DNA from: Bacillota bacterium
GTDB taxonomy: Bacteria; Bacillota_A; Clostridia; Lachnospirales; Bianqueaceae
Direction: 5' to 3'
Length of the DNA stretch: 7,422 bases
NCBI GenBank assembly: GCA_017420625.1
Contig: JAFOIR010000303.1
Span: forward strand, 1-7,422
The translations under genes were made by a program, and so were the position numbers. How positions within the stretch are numbered: the first letter of the stretch is position 1; the number at the start of each line of letters is the position of its first letter. Below are positions 1 to 5,586 of this stretch, one piece after another. The notes under the pieces were generated by a model. The model was not told the origin of the DNA. It did no database searches and saw only the letters and a program-made list of their open reading frames with translations.

Positions 1-606
1 AGAAGCACGGAAAACTTCAACTGGACCTTTATCTTTATTCTGGCTGTCGTTTTCTATATCTACTGGACAGAGATCCACAAGAAAAACTATGAGATGATCT
101 ATGCAGCCCTGGCACTTTACGGTGTCCACTGGCTCTATGAGATCATGAATGCCATCATTGCCCATATCTTTGGCTATCCGCTCTGGGCTGTTTCGAATGA
201 ATCCACGACGTTCATCCTGCTGATCGGCGTGTGCTGGGAACTTTCCATGATGTTCTCACTGGCTGGCATGATTTCCTTCAAGATGCTGCCGCAGGATCGA
301 AACAAACGCTACTTTGCAAAAAAAGGCAAAAAGGGCATCAGCTGCAAGCTCCTCGGTGCCCTGGAGATGGCACTTCTTTTTGCACTGGTGGAGTCCTTCC
401 TGGCGGGTACCAGCAATCATTCCTTCATCTGGGTGTACAAATGGTGGGGTGTACTGCCGGTCTTTGTTACGACCTACATTCCGTTCTTCCTTGCCAGCAA
501 CTATGTACCGGATATGGAACCGAAGAAACGCAAGAATTTCCTGATCGGCATCTGGGGTCTGGATGCGCTTTTGCTGATCGTCCTGATTCCGCTTGGGATT
601 ATCTGA
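1..606 (+). CDS. Multi-pass membrane protein, 5' end missing (function unknown)
   Basis: The frame is open from the first base of the window to a TGA at 604-606, so only the last 201 residues are seen and the true start lies upstream. Hydrophobic stretches suggest about six membrane segments, at visible residues 8-24, 32-55, 69-93, 116-136, 148-166 and 178-201. A strongly basic loop (RNKRYFAKKGKKG, about residues 100-112) and a second one (EPKKRK) would be expected on the cytoplasmic side by the positive-inside rule. The protein is rich in Trp and Tyr in its loops (for example VYKWWGV). I do not recognise the family, and no catalytic motif stands out. There is no terminator directly after the stop; the first U-tailed hairpin on this strand is at 994-1017. 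The reading frame and membrane character are secure, the role is not. Confidence 0.85.
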   Translation, partial: RSTENFNWTFIFILAVVFYIYWTEIHKKNYEMIYAALALYGVHWLYEIMNAIIAHIFGYPLWAVSNESTTFILLIGVCWELSMMFSLAGMISFKMLPQDRNKRYFAKKGKKGISCKLLGALEMALLFALVESFLAGTSNHSFIWVYKWWGVLPVFVTTYIPFFLASNYVPDMEPKKRKNFLIGIWGLDALLLIVLIPLGII

Positions 607-700
607 GCAAAATACAACGGGTTGCAGCAAAATGGATGAAGCAGGAGCCGTTTGGAGGATATAGCTTCTGAAAATGTTCCGCCGCCCAAAATTCCTTACG

Positions 701-746
701 ATTTCTGGATAAGATATCAACAGGAAACATTATCTTATCCAGGAAT
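701..746. repeat. 16-bp inverted repeat (long hairpin)
   Basis: The arm 701-716 (ATTTCTGGATAAGATA) pairs with 731-746 (TATCTTATCCAGGAAT). This gives 16 consecutive pairs, one of them G-U (T704 with G743), around a 14-nt loop. No T-tract follows on either strand, so it is not a standard intrinsic terminator. It could stabilise the 3' end of the upstream membrane-protein mRNA, or be the core of a small RNA. Confidence 0.75.
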
Positions 747-760
747 TAGAAAGGATTCTC

Positions 761-778
761 TGAGGAGAAATCTCCTCA
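761..778. repeat. Perfect 7-bp hairpin, TGAGGAG/CTCCTCA
   Basis: TGAGGAG (761-767) and CTCCTCA (772-778) are perfect reverse complements separated by the tetraloop AAAT. One arm contains an AGGAG-like sequence, but no reading frame begins sensibly after it. It lies 14 bp after the 16-bp hairpin and has no T-tract. Confidence 0.55.
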
Positions 779-878
779 CCCAGGCGACGCTTTCATCCAG
801 CGATTTCTTTGGAAAAGATAGAAGTCAAAAGTCCCTGCCGACCCAGGAATTGGAAGAGATAGTTTTACAACATAATCA

Positions 879-911
879 GCCGCCCAGAAAATCAAAAAAG
901 TACTGGGCGGC
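879..911. repeat. 9-bp GC-rich hairpin GCCGCCCAG/CTGGGCGGC
   Basis: GCCGCCCAG (879-887) pairs perfectly with CTGGGCGGC (903-911) across an A-rich 15-nt loop. The right arm (904-912) is also a 9-nt reverse complement of 680-688, so two exclusive folds are possible. Neither flank has the T-tract expected immediately after a terminator stem. On the minus strand the hairpin lies just beyond the T-tract of the 917-957 terminator. Confidence 0.55.
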
Positions 912-916
912 GCAGT

Positions 917-957
917 AAAAAAATATAGAATCCGCCCCAACGACTTGGAGCGGATTC
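917..957 (-). terminator. Intrinsic terminator, distal copy for the minus-strand operon
   Basis: GAATCCGC (928-935) pairs with GCGGATTC (950-957). After one C-A mismatch, CCAA (937-940) pairs with TTGG (945-948) around a CGAC loop. Read on the minus strand, the stem is followed by TATA and then seven T (923 down to 917), the arrangement of a Rho-independent terminator. There is no T-tract on the plus strand. It sits about 40 bp beyond the first terminator (994-1017), giving the minus-strand operon two terminators in series. Confidence 0.7.
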
Positions 958-987
958 AGAAAAAGCTGATTTCATGTCTGTTTTTCA

Positions 988-1017
988 AAAATGAAGGGGT
1001 TGCAACAACCCCTTTTT
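988..1017. terminator. Intrinsic terminator, probably bidirectional
   Basis: AAGGGGTTG (994-1002) pairs perfectly with CAACCCCTT (1006-1014) around a 3-nt loop. On the plus strand the stem runs into TTTTT (1013-1017). On the minus strand it is followed by CATTTTTG. It starts about 43 bp after the stop of the minus-strand sugar isomerase gene, so its main job is probably to end that operon. It could also catch plus-strand transcripts from the membrane-protein gene. Confidence 0.8.
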
Positions 1018-1056
1018 CGTTTCTGCGGAAATGCAGGAGAAGAGTATTGACCGTTG

Positions 1057-1917
1057 TCAGAACTCGACTCCTTTGAATTTTTTGAAAGCATCCATACTGA
1101 CTTCGATCGATTGAAGCTCCGGCAACTGGGTGAAATCCTGCTCCAGTACGATGTACTCAAGATTCGGTGCATCGGAAGCGGCATCAATGATATCCTGGAT
1201 CGGCAGAATACCGGTACCGATCTCAGTGAAACACCGTTCATCTTTAGTATCCCGGAAGATCTCGCGGGTGACTTCCTTTGACTCATCCACAATGCCATCG
1301 TACATATTCATGACCTGCGGAGCATCCTTCGGAAAGTCCTTCTGGTGGAGCAGTACCAGCCGATTCTTGTATTTGTTGATATACTCTACTGCATCGAATC
1401 CGCCGCGGTAAACCCAGTAGGTATCAAGTTCAATGAAGACCAGAGACGGATCCGTATTTTCCATGATGATATCATAGATGGGTTTTCCGCCTATCCGCTG
1501 GAATTCCATATAGTGGTTGTGATAGTAGTAGCGCATACCGCGTTCAGCACACATCCGACCTACTTCATTGAAAAATTCGCAGCGGCGGTAGATATAGTCC
1601 AGATCATTCAGCGGGAAGAATTCCGTGTCGCAGCCGATCTGCTTGTTGCCGAGTTCCTGGTGATAGTTAAGGACAGCGGGCAGACGGTCAAGTCGCAGTG
1701 GGTTGATATGGCTGCCGACGATCGAAAGACCGAGATCCGCCAGATTCTTTTTCAGTTCCTTTGCCGGAAAGCCAAATCCGACTCCGTCATCCACAGCGGC
1801 GTTGTGATTCGCGGCTTCCACATAGTGATAGCCGGTATCGGACAGTTTTTTAAGTGTTCCAAAGCGATCCTCGGCAAAGGAATTTCGTACAGAATAGAGC
1901 TGAATACCAATTTTCAT
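1057..1917 (-). CDS. Sugar phosphate isomerase/epimerase (xylose isomerase-like TIM barrel)
   Basis: The 286-residue protein has the features of the AP-endonuclease-2/xylose-isomerase-like TIM-barrel superfamily, whose members isomerise or epimerise sugars and related polyols with a divalent metal. It opens with the first barrel strand (MKIGIQLYSVR). Conserved blocks follow: SHINP (69-73), YYHNHYMEF (131-139), ELDTYWV (163-169), LLHQKDF (189-195), TEIGTG (231-236) and VLEQD (257-261). The acidic and His residues in these blocks (about E138, D165, H191, E232/E259) are the likely metal and substrate ligands. The length is normal and no signal peptide is seen, so it should be cytosolic. The ATG overlaps the upstream aldolase stop as ATGA, and a GGAGGGA ribosome site lies inside the end of that gene, so the two are translationally coupled. 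The exact substrate cannot be read from the sequence. Confidence 0.9.
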   Translation of the reverse strand: MKIGIQLYSVRNSFAEDRFGTLKKLSDTGYHYVEAANHNAAVDDGVGFGFPAKELKKNLADLGLSIVGSHINPLRLDRLPAVLNYHQELGNKQIGCDTEFFPLNDLDYIYRRCEFFNEVGRMCAERGMRYYYHNHYMEFQRIGGKPIYDIIMENTDPSLVFIELDTYWVYRGGFDAVEYINKYKNRLVLLHQKDFPKDAPQVMNMYDGIVDESKEVTREIFRDTKDERCFTEIGTGILPIQDIIDAASDAPNLEYIVLEQDFTQLPELQSIEVSMDAFKKFKGVEF

Positions 1918-2924
1918 AACAGTCCCTCCAGTTTTTCTACATCTTCGATCGTTGTTTCATGGCCACAGCAGAGCCGCACAATGTGCGTTTTCTGTTCCCA
2001 GTAATGAAGGTCAAACACAGTACGGACGCGAGAGAGCTGGTCTTCTGAAAGCTTTATGAAGACCATATTGGTGTCGACGGGGAAGACAGGCATGATTCCT
2101 TTCTGCCTGAGTCGGGAAGCGAGCATACCTGCAGTGTCATTCATCTGCTTTGTGATGCGGCGCCAGTTTTCGTTTTCCAACAGATATTCCAGCTGAATCC
2201 CCAAAAACTTGGATTTATCGAAGTGCTGGAGGGTCTGTTTCTGCAGATACTGAAGATGATCCCGATCCTTTTCGCGGCGAAAGACAATCATCTCCCCGAA
2301 CATTGCTCCGCATTTGGTCCCTCCGAAGGAAAAGGCATCAATATCAGGGCCTTCAATCATTTCCTTTAGTCCGATCCCCAGTGCCTGAAGAGCAAAGGGA
2401 AGACGTGCGCCGTCGATATAGACTTCCATCCCTTTTTCATGAGCCATTGCAGCAAGTTCCGTCAGTTCTGGAACAGAATAGAGCACTCCGTATTCCGTGG
2501 GCTGTGTCAGGACAAGCACTGTCGGCATCAAATGATAAGCCTGGTTTTTTCCCAGAACTTCCCGGACCATAGACGGTGTCAGTTTGCCTGCCGGTGCAGG
2601 AACCGATAGAATTTTGGCACCAAGGTTAAACTCAGCGGCGCCGCATTCATGGGTATTGATATGCGTAACGTCTGCGCAAATTATGCTGCTCCAGGGCTTC
2701 AGCAGACATTTCAGTGCCAGAATATTCGCGGCTGTACCATTGATGGTTTCGGTGATCCAAACCGGTCCATCAAACTGCGCCTTCATCAGCTCCCGGGCAT
2801 GCTTCGTATAGCTGTCATGACCGACCTTGCCATCCACAGGTACCGCATTGATTAATGACAGTTGCTTCATGATTTCCGGATGAACATTCGTCCAGACTTC
2901 GCCGCTGAAAACCGTAGATCCCAT
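1914..2924 (-). CDS. Threonine aldolase-family PLP enzyme (beta-eliminating lyase family)
   Basis: The 336-residue product belongs to the fold-type I PLP enzymes of the L-threonine aldolase/beta-eliminating lyase family, which cleave beta-hydroxy amino acids to glycine and an aldehyde. From the N-terminus it shows the substrate-side segment VHPEIMKQL, the VGHDSYT block, the PLP-phosphate loop NGTAANILAL (about 62-71), HECGA with the ring-stacking His (about 92), and IDGARL with the Asp that contacts the PLP nitrogen (about 171). The Schiff-base lysine is in SFGGTKCGA (about K204). The start at 2924 is preferred because GGGAGG lies 6 nt upstream. A TTG start 60 bp further up would put the first codon inside the -35 box of a good promoter. 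It is first in a two-gene operon and overlaps the isomerase gene by 4 bp. Low-specificity threonine aldolase is the safest name; another beta-hydroxy amino acid is possible. Confidence 0.9.
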   Translation of the reverse strand: MGSTVFSGEVWTNVHPEIMKQLSLINAVPVDGKVGHDSYTKHARELMKAQFDGPVWITETINGTAANILALKCLLKPWSSIICADVTHINTHECGAAEFNLGAKILSVPAPAGKLTPSMVREVLGKNQAYHLMPTVLVLTQPTEYGVLYSVPELTELAAMAHEKGMEVYIDGARLPFALQALGIGLKEMIEGPDIDAFSFGGTKCGAMFGEMIVFRREKDRDHLQYLQKQTLQHFDKSKFLGIQLEYLLENENWRRITKQMNDTAGMLASRLRQKGIMPVFPVDTNMVFIKLSEDQLSRVRTVFDLHYWEQKTHIVRLCCGHETTIEDVEKLEGLL

Positions 2925-2930
2925 TTCCGG

Positions 2931-2936
2931 CCTCCC
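2931..2936 (-). promoter_or_regulatory. Shine-Dalgarno GGGAGG that fixes the aldolase start
   Basis: On the minus strand GGGAGG is followed by six bases (CCGGAA) and ATG at 2924-2922. The upstream TTG at 2984 has no comparable site. The resulting N-terminus matches the usual beginning of threonine aldolases. Confidence 0.8.
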
Positions 2937-2955
2937 GTCAGAAGATGTTTTCTTT

Positions 2956-2984
2956 ATTATCGCTGTTTTCCCAAGTTTTTTCAA
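2956..2984 (-). promoter_or_regulatory. Sigma-A-type promoter of the aldolase-isomerase operon
   Basis: TTGAAA (2984-2979) and GATAAT (2961-2956) are separated by exactly 17 bp on the minus strand, each close to the -35 and -10 consensus. Transcription would begin near 2949, giving a leader of about 25 nt that just includes the GGGAGG site of the start at 2924. Confidence 0.75.
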
Positions 2985-3018
2985 CCACTTTCTGGCCTGA
3001 TTATGTCACAGCTTTCTG

Positions 3019-3047
3019 TGGACAAACATGCGTCAAACTGTTATGAT
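3019..3047 (+). promoter_or_regulatory. Promoter of the LUD-YhhN-AKR-AlkD operon
   Basis: TGGACA (3019-3024) and TATGAT (3042-3047) are spaced by 17 bp, with an extended -10 TG at 3039-3040. The start of transcription would fall near 3054, about 40 nt before the first gene. Two imperfect inverted repeats overlap the elements: TGTCACAG with CTGTGGACA (3004-3024) over the -35, and CTGTT with AACAG (3038-3054) over the -10. Both could be operators. Confidence 0.7.
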
Positions 3048-3094
3048 AAAACAGATAATAGATCGTATTTCTGATCCTAAAGGAGGACAAACGG

Positions 3095-3724
3095 ATGAAC
3101 GAAAATATACTGAAAAGAAATGAACTCCTGGCCCAGAAAGTCATCAAAGGACTTGCATCCCGCAATATGACCGGTTATTATTGTGCAACAAAACAGGATG
3201 CACTCGAGAAAGCGCTCAGTCTTATTCCTGAAGGCAGCAATATTACGATGGGCGGCGGTATGAGCGTCCATGAGATCGGTCTGGTCGAAGCACTGAAAGA
3301 GGGAAATTATAACTTTCTTGATCGCGATGAATGTGAGGACAAGCGTAAAGCCATGCTATTTGCCTACGATGCAGATGTCTTTTTGTCAAGCACCAATGCG
3401 ATAACCGAGGATGGTGTACTGATCAATATTGACGGCAATGCGAACCGTGTCTCCGCTATCGCTCAGGGACCGAAAAAAGTGGTGATGATCGTAGGCATGA
3501 ACAAGGTATGCAGTGATGTGGACGGTGCAATGAAACGTGCAAGAAACGTGGCAGCACCCATTAACGCACAGCGATTTGGCCTTGGCACTCCCTGCAGCAA
3601 GACTGGTGCCTGCATGGACTGCAAATCACCGGATACGATCTGCTGTCAGTTTCTGATCACCCGTTTCTCCCGTCATAAAGACAGAATCCATATCATTCTG
3701 GTCAACGATCAGCTCGGCTTCTGA
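3095..3724 (+). CDS. LUD-domain protein (lactate utilization protein C-like, DUF162)
   Basis: The 209-residue soluble protein matches the stand-alone LUD (DUF162) family. LUD domains also occur in LutB and LutC of the bacterial lactate oxidation system, but the short single-domain form has no firm biochemical role. Recognisable blocks are the glycine loop GGGMSVHEIGL (53-63), FLSSTNAITEDGVLIN (96-111) with the following DGNANRVSA, and a Cys-rich C-terminal motif TPCSKTGACMDC running to ICC (Cys 167, 173, 176, 183, 184). The cysteines may bind metal or be redox-active. AAGGAGG lies 8 nt before the ATG, and a promoter sits about 50 bp upstream, making it the first gene of the four-gene operon. 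The next gene begins 17 bp after its stop. A lactate role is not implied, because no LutA or LutB partner is visible here. Confidence 0.88.
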   Translation: MNENILKRNELLAQKVIKGLASRNMTGYYCATKQDALEKALSLIPEGSNITMGGGMSVHEIGLVEALKEGNYNFLDRDECEDKRKAMLFAYDADVFLSSTNAITEDGVLINIDGNANRVSAIAQGPKKVVMIVGMNKVCSDVDGAMKRARNVAAPINAQRFGLGTPCSKTGACMDCKSPDTICCQFLITRFSRHKDRIHIILVNDQLGF

Positions 3725-3741
3725 GTGCGGAAAGGAGAGAA

Positions 3742-4404
3742 ATGATTAAGTTTGCTTTGATTCCCATCTGTCTGGTGGTTGCCTGCCTGTTTCTGATGCA
3801 GGAAAAAAAGGAAAACTATGTCGCGGCGGTCTGCTTAAAAGGACTGGCTTCTCTTTGCTTTGTACTGCTGGGCATTCTGGCAGGTTCATCAGCGTCCATC
3901 GCCAGGCTGATCGTGATCGGTCTCATCCTGGGTCTGATCGCGGATGTCATGTTAAATCTTCGCTATGTGTTTAAGGAAAAAGGCCAGCTGGTCTTTCTGG
4001 TGGGGATCCTGGTCTTTCTCTCCGGGCATATCCTGTATCTGGCGGCTGTCCTGCCCATCAGCGGCAAGTGGTTGATCTGCCTGATCGCTGCTGCTATCCT
4101 GACGGCCTTCCTGATGTGGTGGATCCTGTCGAAGATCACAGCGAAGATGGCTTTCAAGATTTTCGGAATCGTATATATCGGCGCGATCGTCTTTCTGAAT
4201 TGTGCAGCCCTTGCAAATCTGATCGTACAAAGTTCAACCTTTACCGGTCTTTTTGCGATCGGAGCGATTCTGTTTCTTGTGAGCGACGTCGTACTGATTC
4301 TGAATACATTCGGAGGAAAGACGCGATTTGCCTTACGGGTCACGAATATCGGACTCTACTATATCGGACAGATGCTGATCGCAGTCAGTCTGATGTTCCT
4401 GTAG
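3742..4404 (+). CDS. YhhN/TMEM86-family membrane protein, probable lysoplasmalogenase
   Basis: The 220-residue protein is almost entirely hydrophobic, with about eight predicted membrane helices, and fits the YhhN/TMEM86 family. Characterised family members hydrolyse the vinyl-ether bond of lysoplasmalogens, yielding a fatty aldehyde and a glycerophospho-headgroup. The family signature is visible in two halves: GLIADVMLNL (61-73, Asp68) leading to FLSGHILYL (92-100), and GAILFLVSDVVLILN (174-188, Asp182) leading to LYYIGQMLI (205-213). The two aspartates, in paired LxxD positions, are the likely catalytic residues. AAAGGAG lies 4 nt before the ATG. It is co-transcribed with the LUD gene 17 bp upstream, and the reductase gene starts 48 bp downstream with no terminator between. 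Plasmalogens are common in anaerobic bacteria, so the activity is plausible, but the substrate has not been shown for this protein. Confidence 0.85.
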   Translation: MIKFALIPICLVVACLFLMQEKKENYVAAVCLKGLASLCFVLLGILAGSSASIARLIVIGLILGLIADVMLNLRYVFKEKGQLVFLVGILVFLSGHILYLAAVLPISGKWLICLIAAAILTAFLMWWILSKITAKMAFKIFGIVYIGAIVFLNCAALANLIVQSSTFTGLFAIGAILFLVSDVVLILNTFGGKTRFALRVTNIGLYYIGQMLIAVSLMFL

Positions 4405-4452
4405 GAAACAGAAGAGAGTAAAACAAAAGAATATCAACGAGGAGAAATCAAG

Positions 4453-5586
4453 ATGGAATTCAAACCCAGCAAACGACTTGGCTTCGGCCTGATGCGGCTT
4501 CCGCAGAACGATCCGAACAATGCATCGGATGTCGATGTAGAGCAGGTAAAGAAGATGGTGGACCTGTTTATGGAAAAAGGATTCACCTATTTTGATACTG
4601 CCTGGATGTACAACGGTTTTGCCAGTGAAAAAGTAGCCAAGGAGGCTCTGACCAGCCGCTATCCCAGAGAGAGCTTTACGCTGGCCACCAAACTGCATGC
4701 AGGATTTCTGAAAACGAAGGAAGATCGGGATAAGATCTTTAATCAGCAGCTGGAGAAGACCGGCGCCGGATATTTCGACTATTATCTGCTGCACGGAATC
4801 GAAGAGAGCATGCTGCCGACCTATGAAAACCTGGACTGCTTTAACTGGCTTCTGGACAAAAAGGCTCAAGGTCTTGTCAAACATGCCGGCTTTTCCTATC
4901 ATGATCAGCCGGAGCTTCTGGACAAGATCCTGACAGATCATCCGGAGATGGAATTCGTGCAGCTTCAGATCAACTATCTCGACTGGGAATCACAGTGGAT
5001 CAAGAGCCGTGAATGCTATGAAGTCTGTGAAAAGCATGGAAAACCGGTCATTGTCATGGAACCGGTCAAAGGCGGTACCCTCGCCAATGTACCGGAAGAG
5101 GCGAGAGCTTTGTTTGCCGCAGCAGATCCTGATTTGTCCGTTCCGAGCTGGGCGATCCGTTTTGTTGCCTCGCTTCCGAACGTAATGGTCGTTCTTTCCG
5201 GTATGTCGAATCTTGCTCAGATGAAGGATAACCTAGGCTATATGGAAGATTTCAAACCTCTTACCCAAGAGGAGAAGAATCTTTGCTTCAAAGTGGCTGA
5301 GATTATCAACAAACAGATCGCTATTCCCTGCACCGCATGTCATTACTGCACGGAAGGCTGTCCGATGCAGATTCCGATTCCTGAATATTTCTCTCTGTAC
5401 AATGAAGATATGAGGGAAAATCTGGAGGAGAAGGGTTGGACGATCAACTTTACCAACTATGAGATTCTAGCCTCCAAGGCCGGAAAAGCCAGTGACTGCA
5501 TTGGATGCGGTCAGTGTGAAGGCGTATGCCCGCAGCATCTGACGATCATCGACTTCCTGAAGAGTGTGGCAGGACATTTCGAATGA
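4453..5586 (+). CDS. Aldo/keto reductase with C-terminal double 4Fe-4S domain
   Basis: The 377-residue protein joins an NAD(P)H-dependent aldo/keto reductase barrel (about 1-285) to a ferredoxin-like tail. The aldo/keto reductase catalytic tetrad is intact: Asp48 (FDTAW), Tyr53 (MYNG), Lys80 (ATK) and His114 (LLHG). Also present are the family's QINYLDW block (about 172-178) and VMEPVKGG (201-208). The tail has two cysteine clusters, CTACHYCTEGC (293-303, followed by Pro) and CIGCGQCEGVC (349-359, followed by Pro), each able to hold a 4Fe-4S cluster. This is a known subfamily in anaerobes, annotated as Fe-S aldo/keto reductase, in which the clusters may pass electrons from or to a partner. 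Neither redox partner nor substrate is evident. GAGGAGA lies about 7 nt before the ATG. The stop overlaps the start of the alkylation repair gene. Confidence 0.93.
   Translation: MEFKPSKRLGFGLMRLPQNDPNNASDVDVEQVKKMVDLFMEKGFTYFDTAWMYNGFASEKVAKEALTSRYPRESFTLATKLHAGFLKTKEDRDKIFNQQLEKTGAGYFDYYLLHGIEESMLPTYENLDCFNWLLDKKAQGLVKHAGFSYHDQPELLDKILTDHPEMEFVQLQINYLDWESQWIKSRECYEVCEKHGKPVIVMEPVKGGTLANVPEEARALFAAADPDLSVPSWAIRFVASLPNVMVVLSGMSNLAQMKDNLGYMEDFKPLTQEEKNLCFKVAEIINKQIAIPCTACHYCTEGCPMQIPIPEYFSLYNEDMRENLEEKGWTINFTNYEILASKAGKASDCIGCGQCEGVCPQHLTIIDFLKSVAGHFE

Larger units (their letters stand above)
607..927. other. Gene-poor stretch with clustered inverted repeats
   Basis: No convincing gene lies in these 321 bases. 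They hold three local hairpins (701-746, 761-778, 879-911) and one longer-range pairing: CGCCGCCCA at 680-688 is the reverse complement of TGGGCGGCG at 904-912. That pairing competes with the 879-887 arm for the same bases. A short direct repeat CCAGGAATT, followed by a G/A-rich run, occurs at about 739 and 843. The stretch could be a structured 3' untranslated region, a small RNA on either strand, or a decayed repeat element. A TTG-initiated frame (652-918) crosses all the hairpins and resembles nothing I know. Confidence 0.5.

Noticed and set aside
231..671. 146-codon plus-strand frame
   Set aside because: It overlaps the membrane-protein gene in another frame and lacks a ribosome site or motif.
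256..720. 154-codon minus-strand frame
   Set aside because: Antisense to the membrane-protein gene, with no ribosome site, promoter or family resemblance.
879..911. GC hairpin as an intrinsic terminator
   Set aside because: Neither strand has a T-tract directly after the stem.
652..918. 88-codon frame on the plus strand beginning with TTG and preceded by AGGAG
   Set aside because: It crosses three hairpins, uses a rare start, has no recognisable motif and no conserved-looking domain. The hairpins explain the sequence pattern better.
1345..2004. 219-codon plus-strand frame
   Set aside because: It is antisense to the sugar isomerase and the end of the aldolase gene, both of which have clear family motifs and ribosome sites; it has no such support.
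2925..2984. Extra 20 residues at the aldolase N-terminus from TTG 2984
   Set aside because: The segment coincides with the promoter of the same gene and lacks a Shine-Dalgarno site, while ATG 2924 has one.
4333..4941. 202-codon minus-strand frame
   Set aside because: Antisense to the reductase and YhhN genes, which have strong family evidence; hydrophobic runs are by-products of the opposite frame.
5526..5582. Upstream start for the AlkD-like protein
   Set aside because: It would add 19 residues read out of frame through the reductase's second Fe-S motif; the ATGA start at 5583 matches the family N-terminus.
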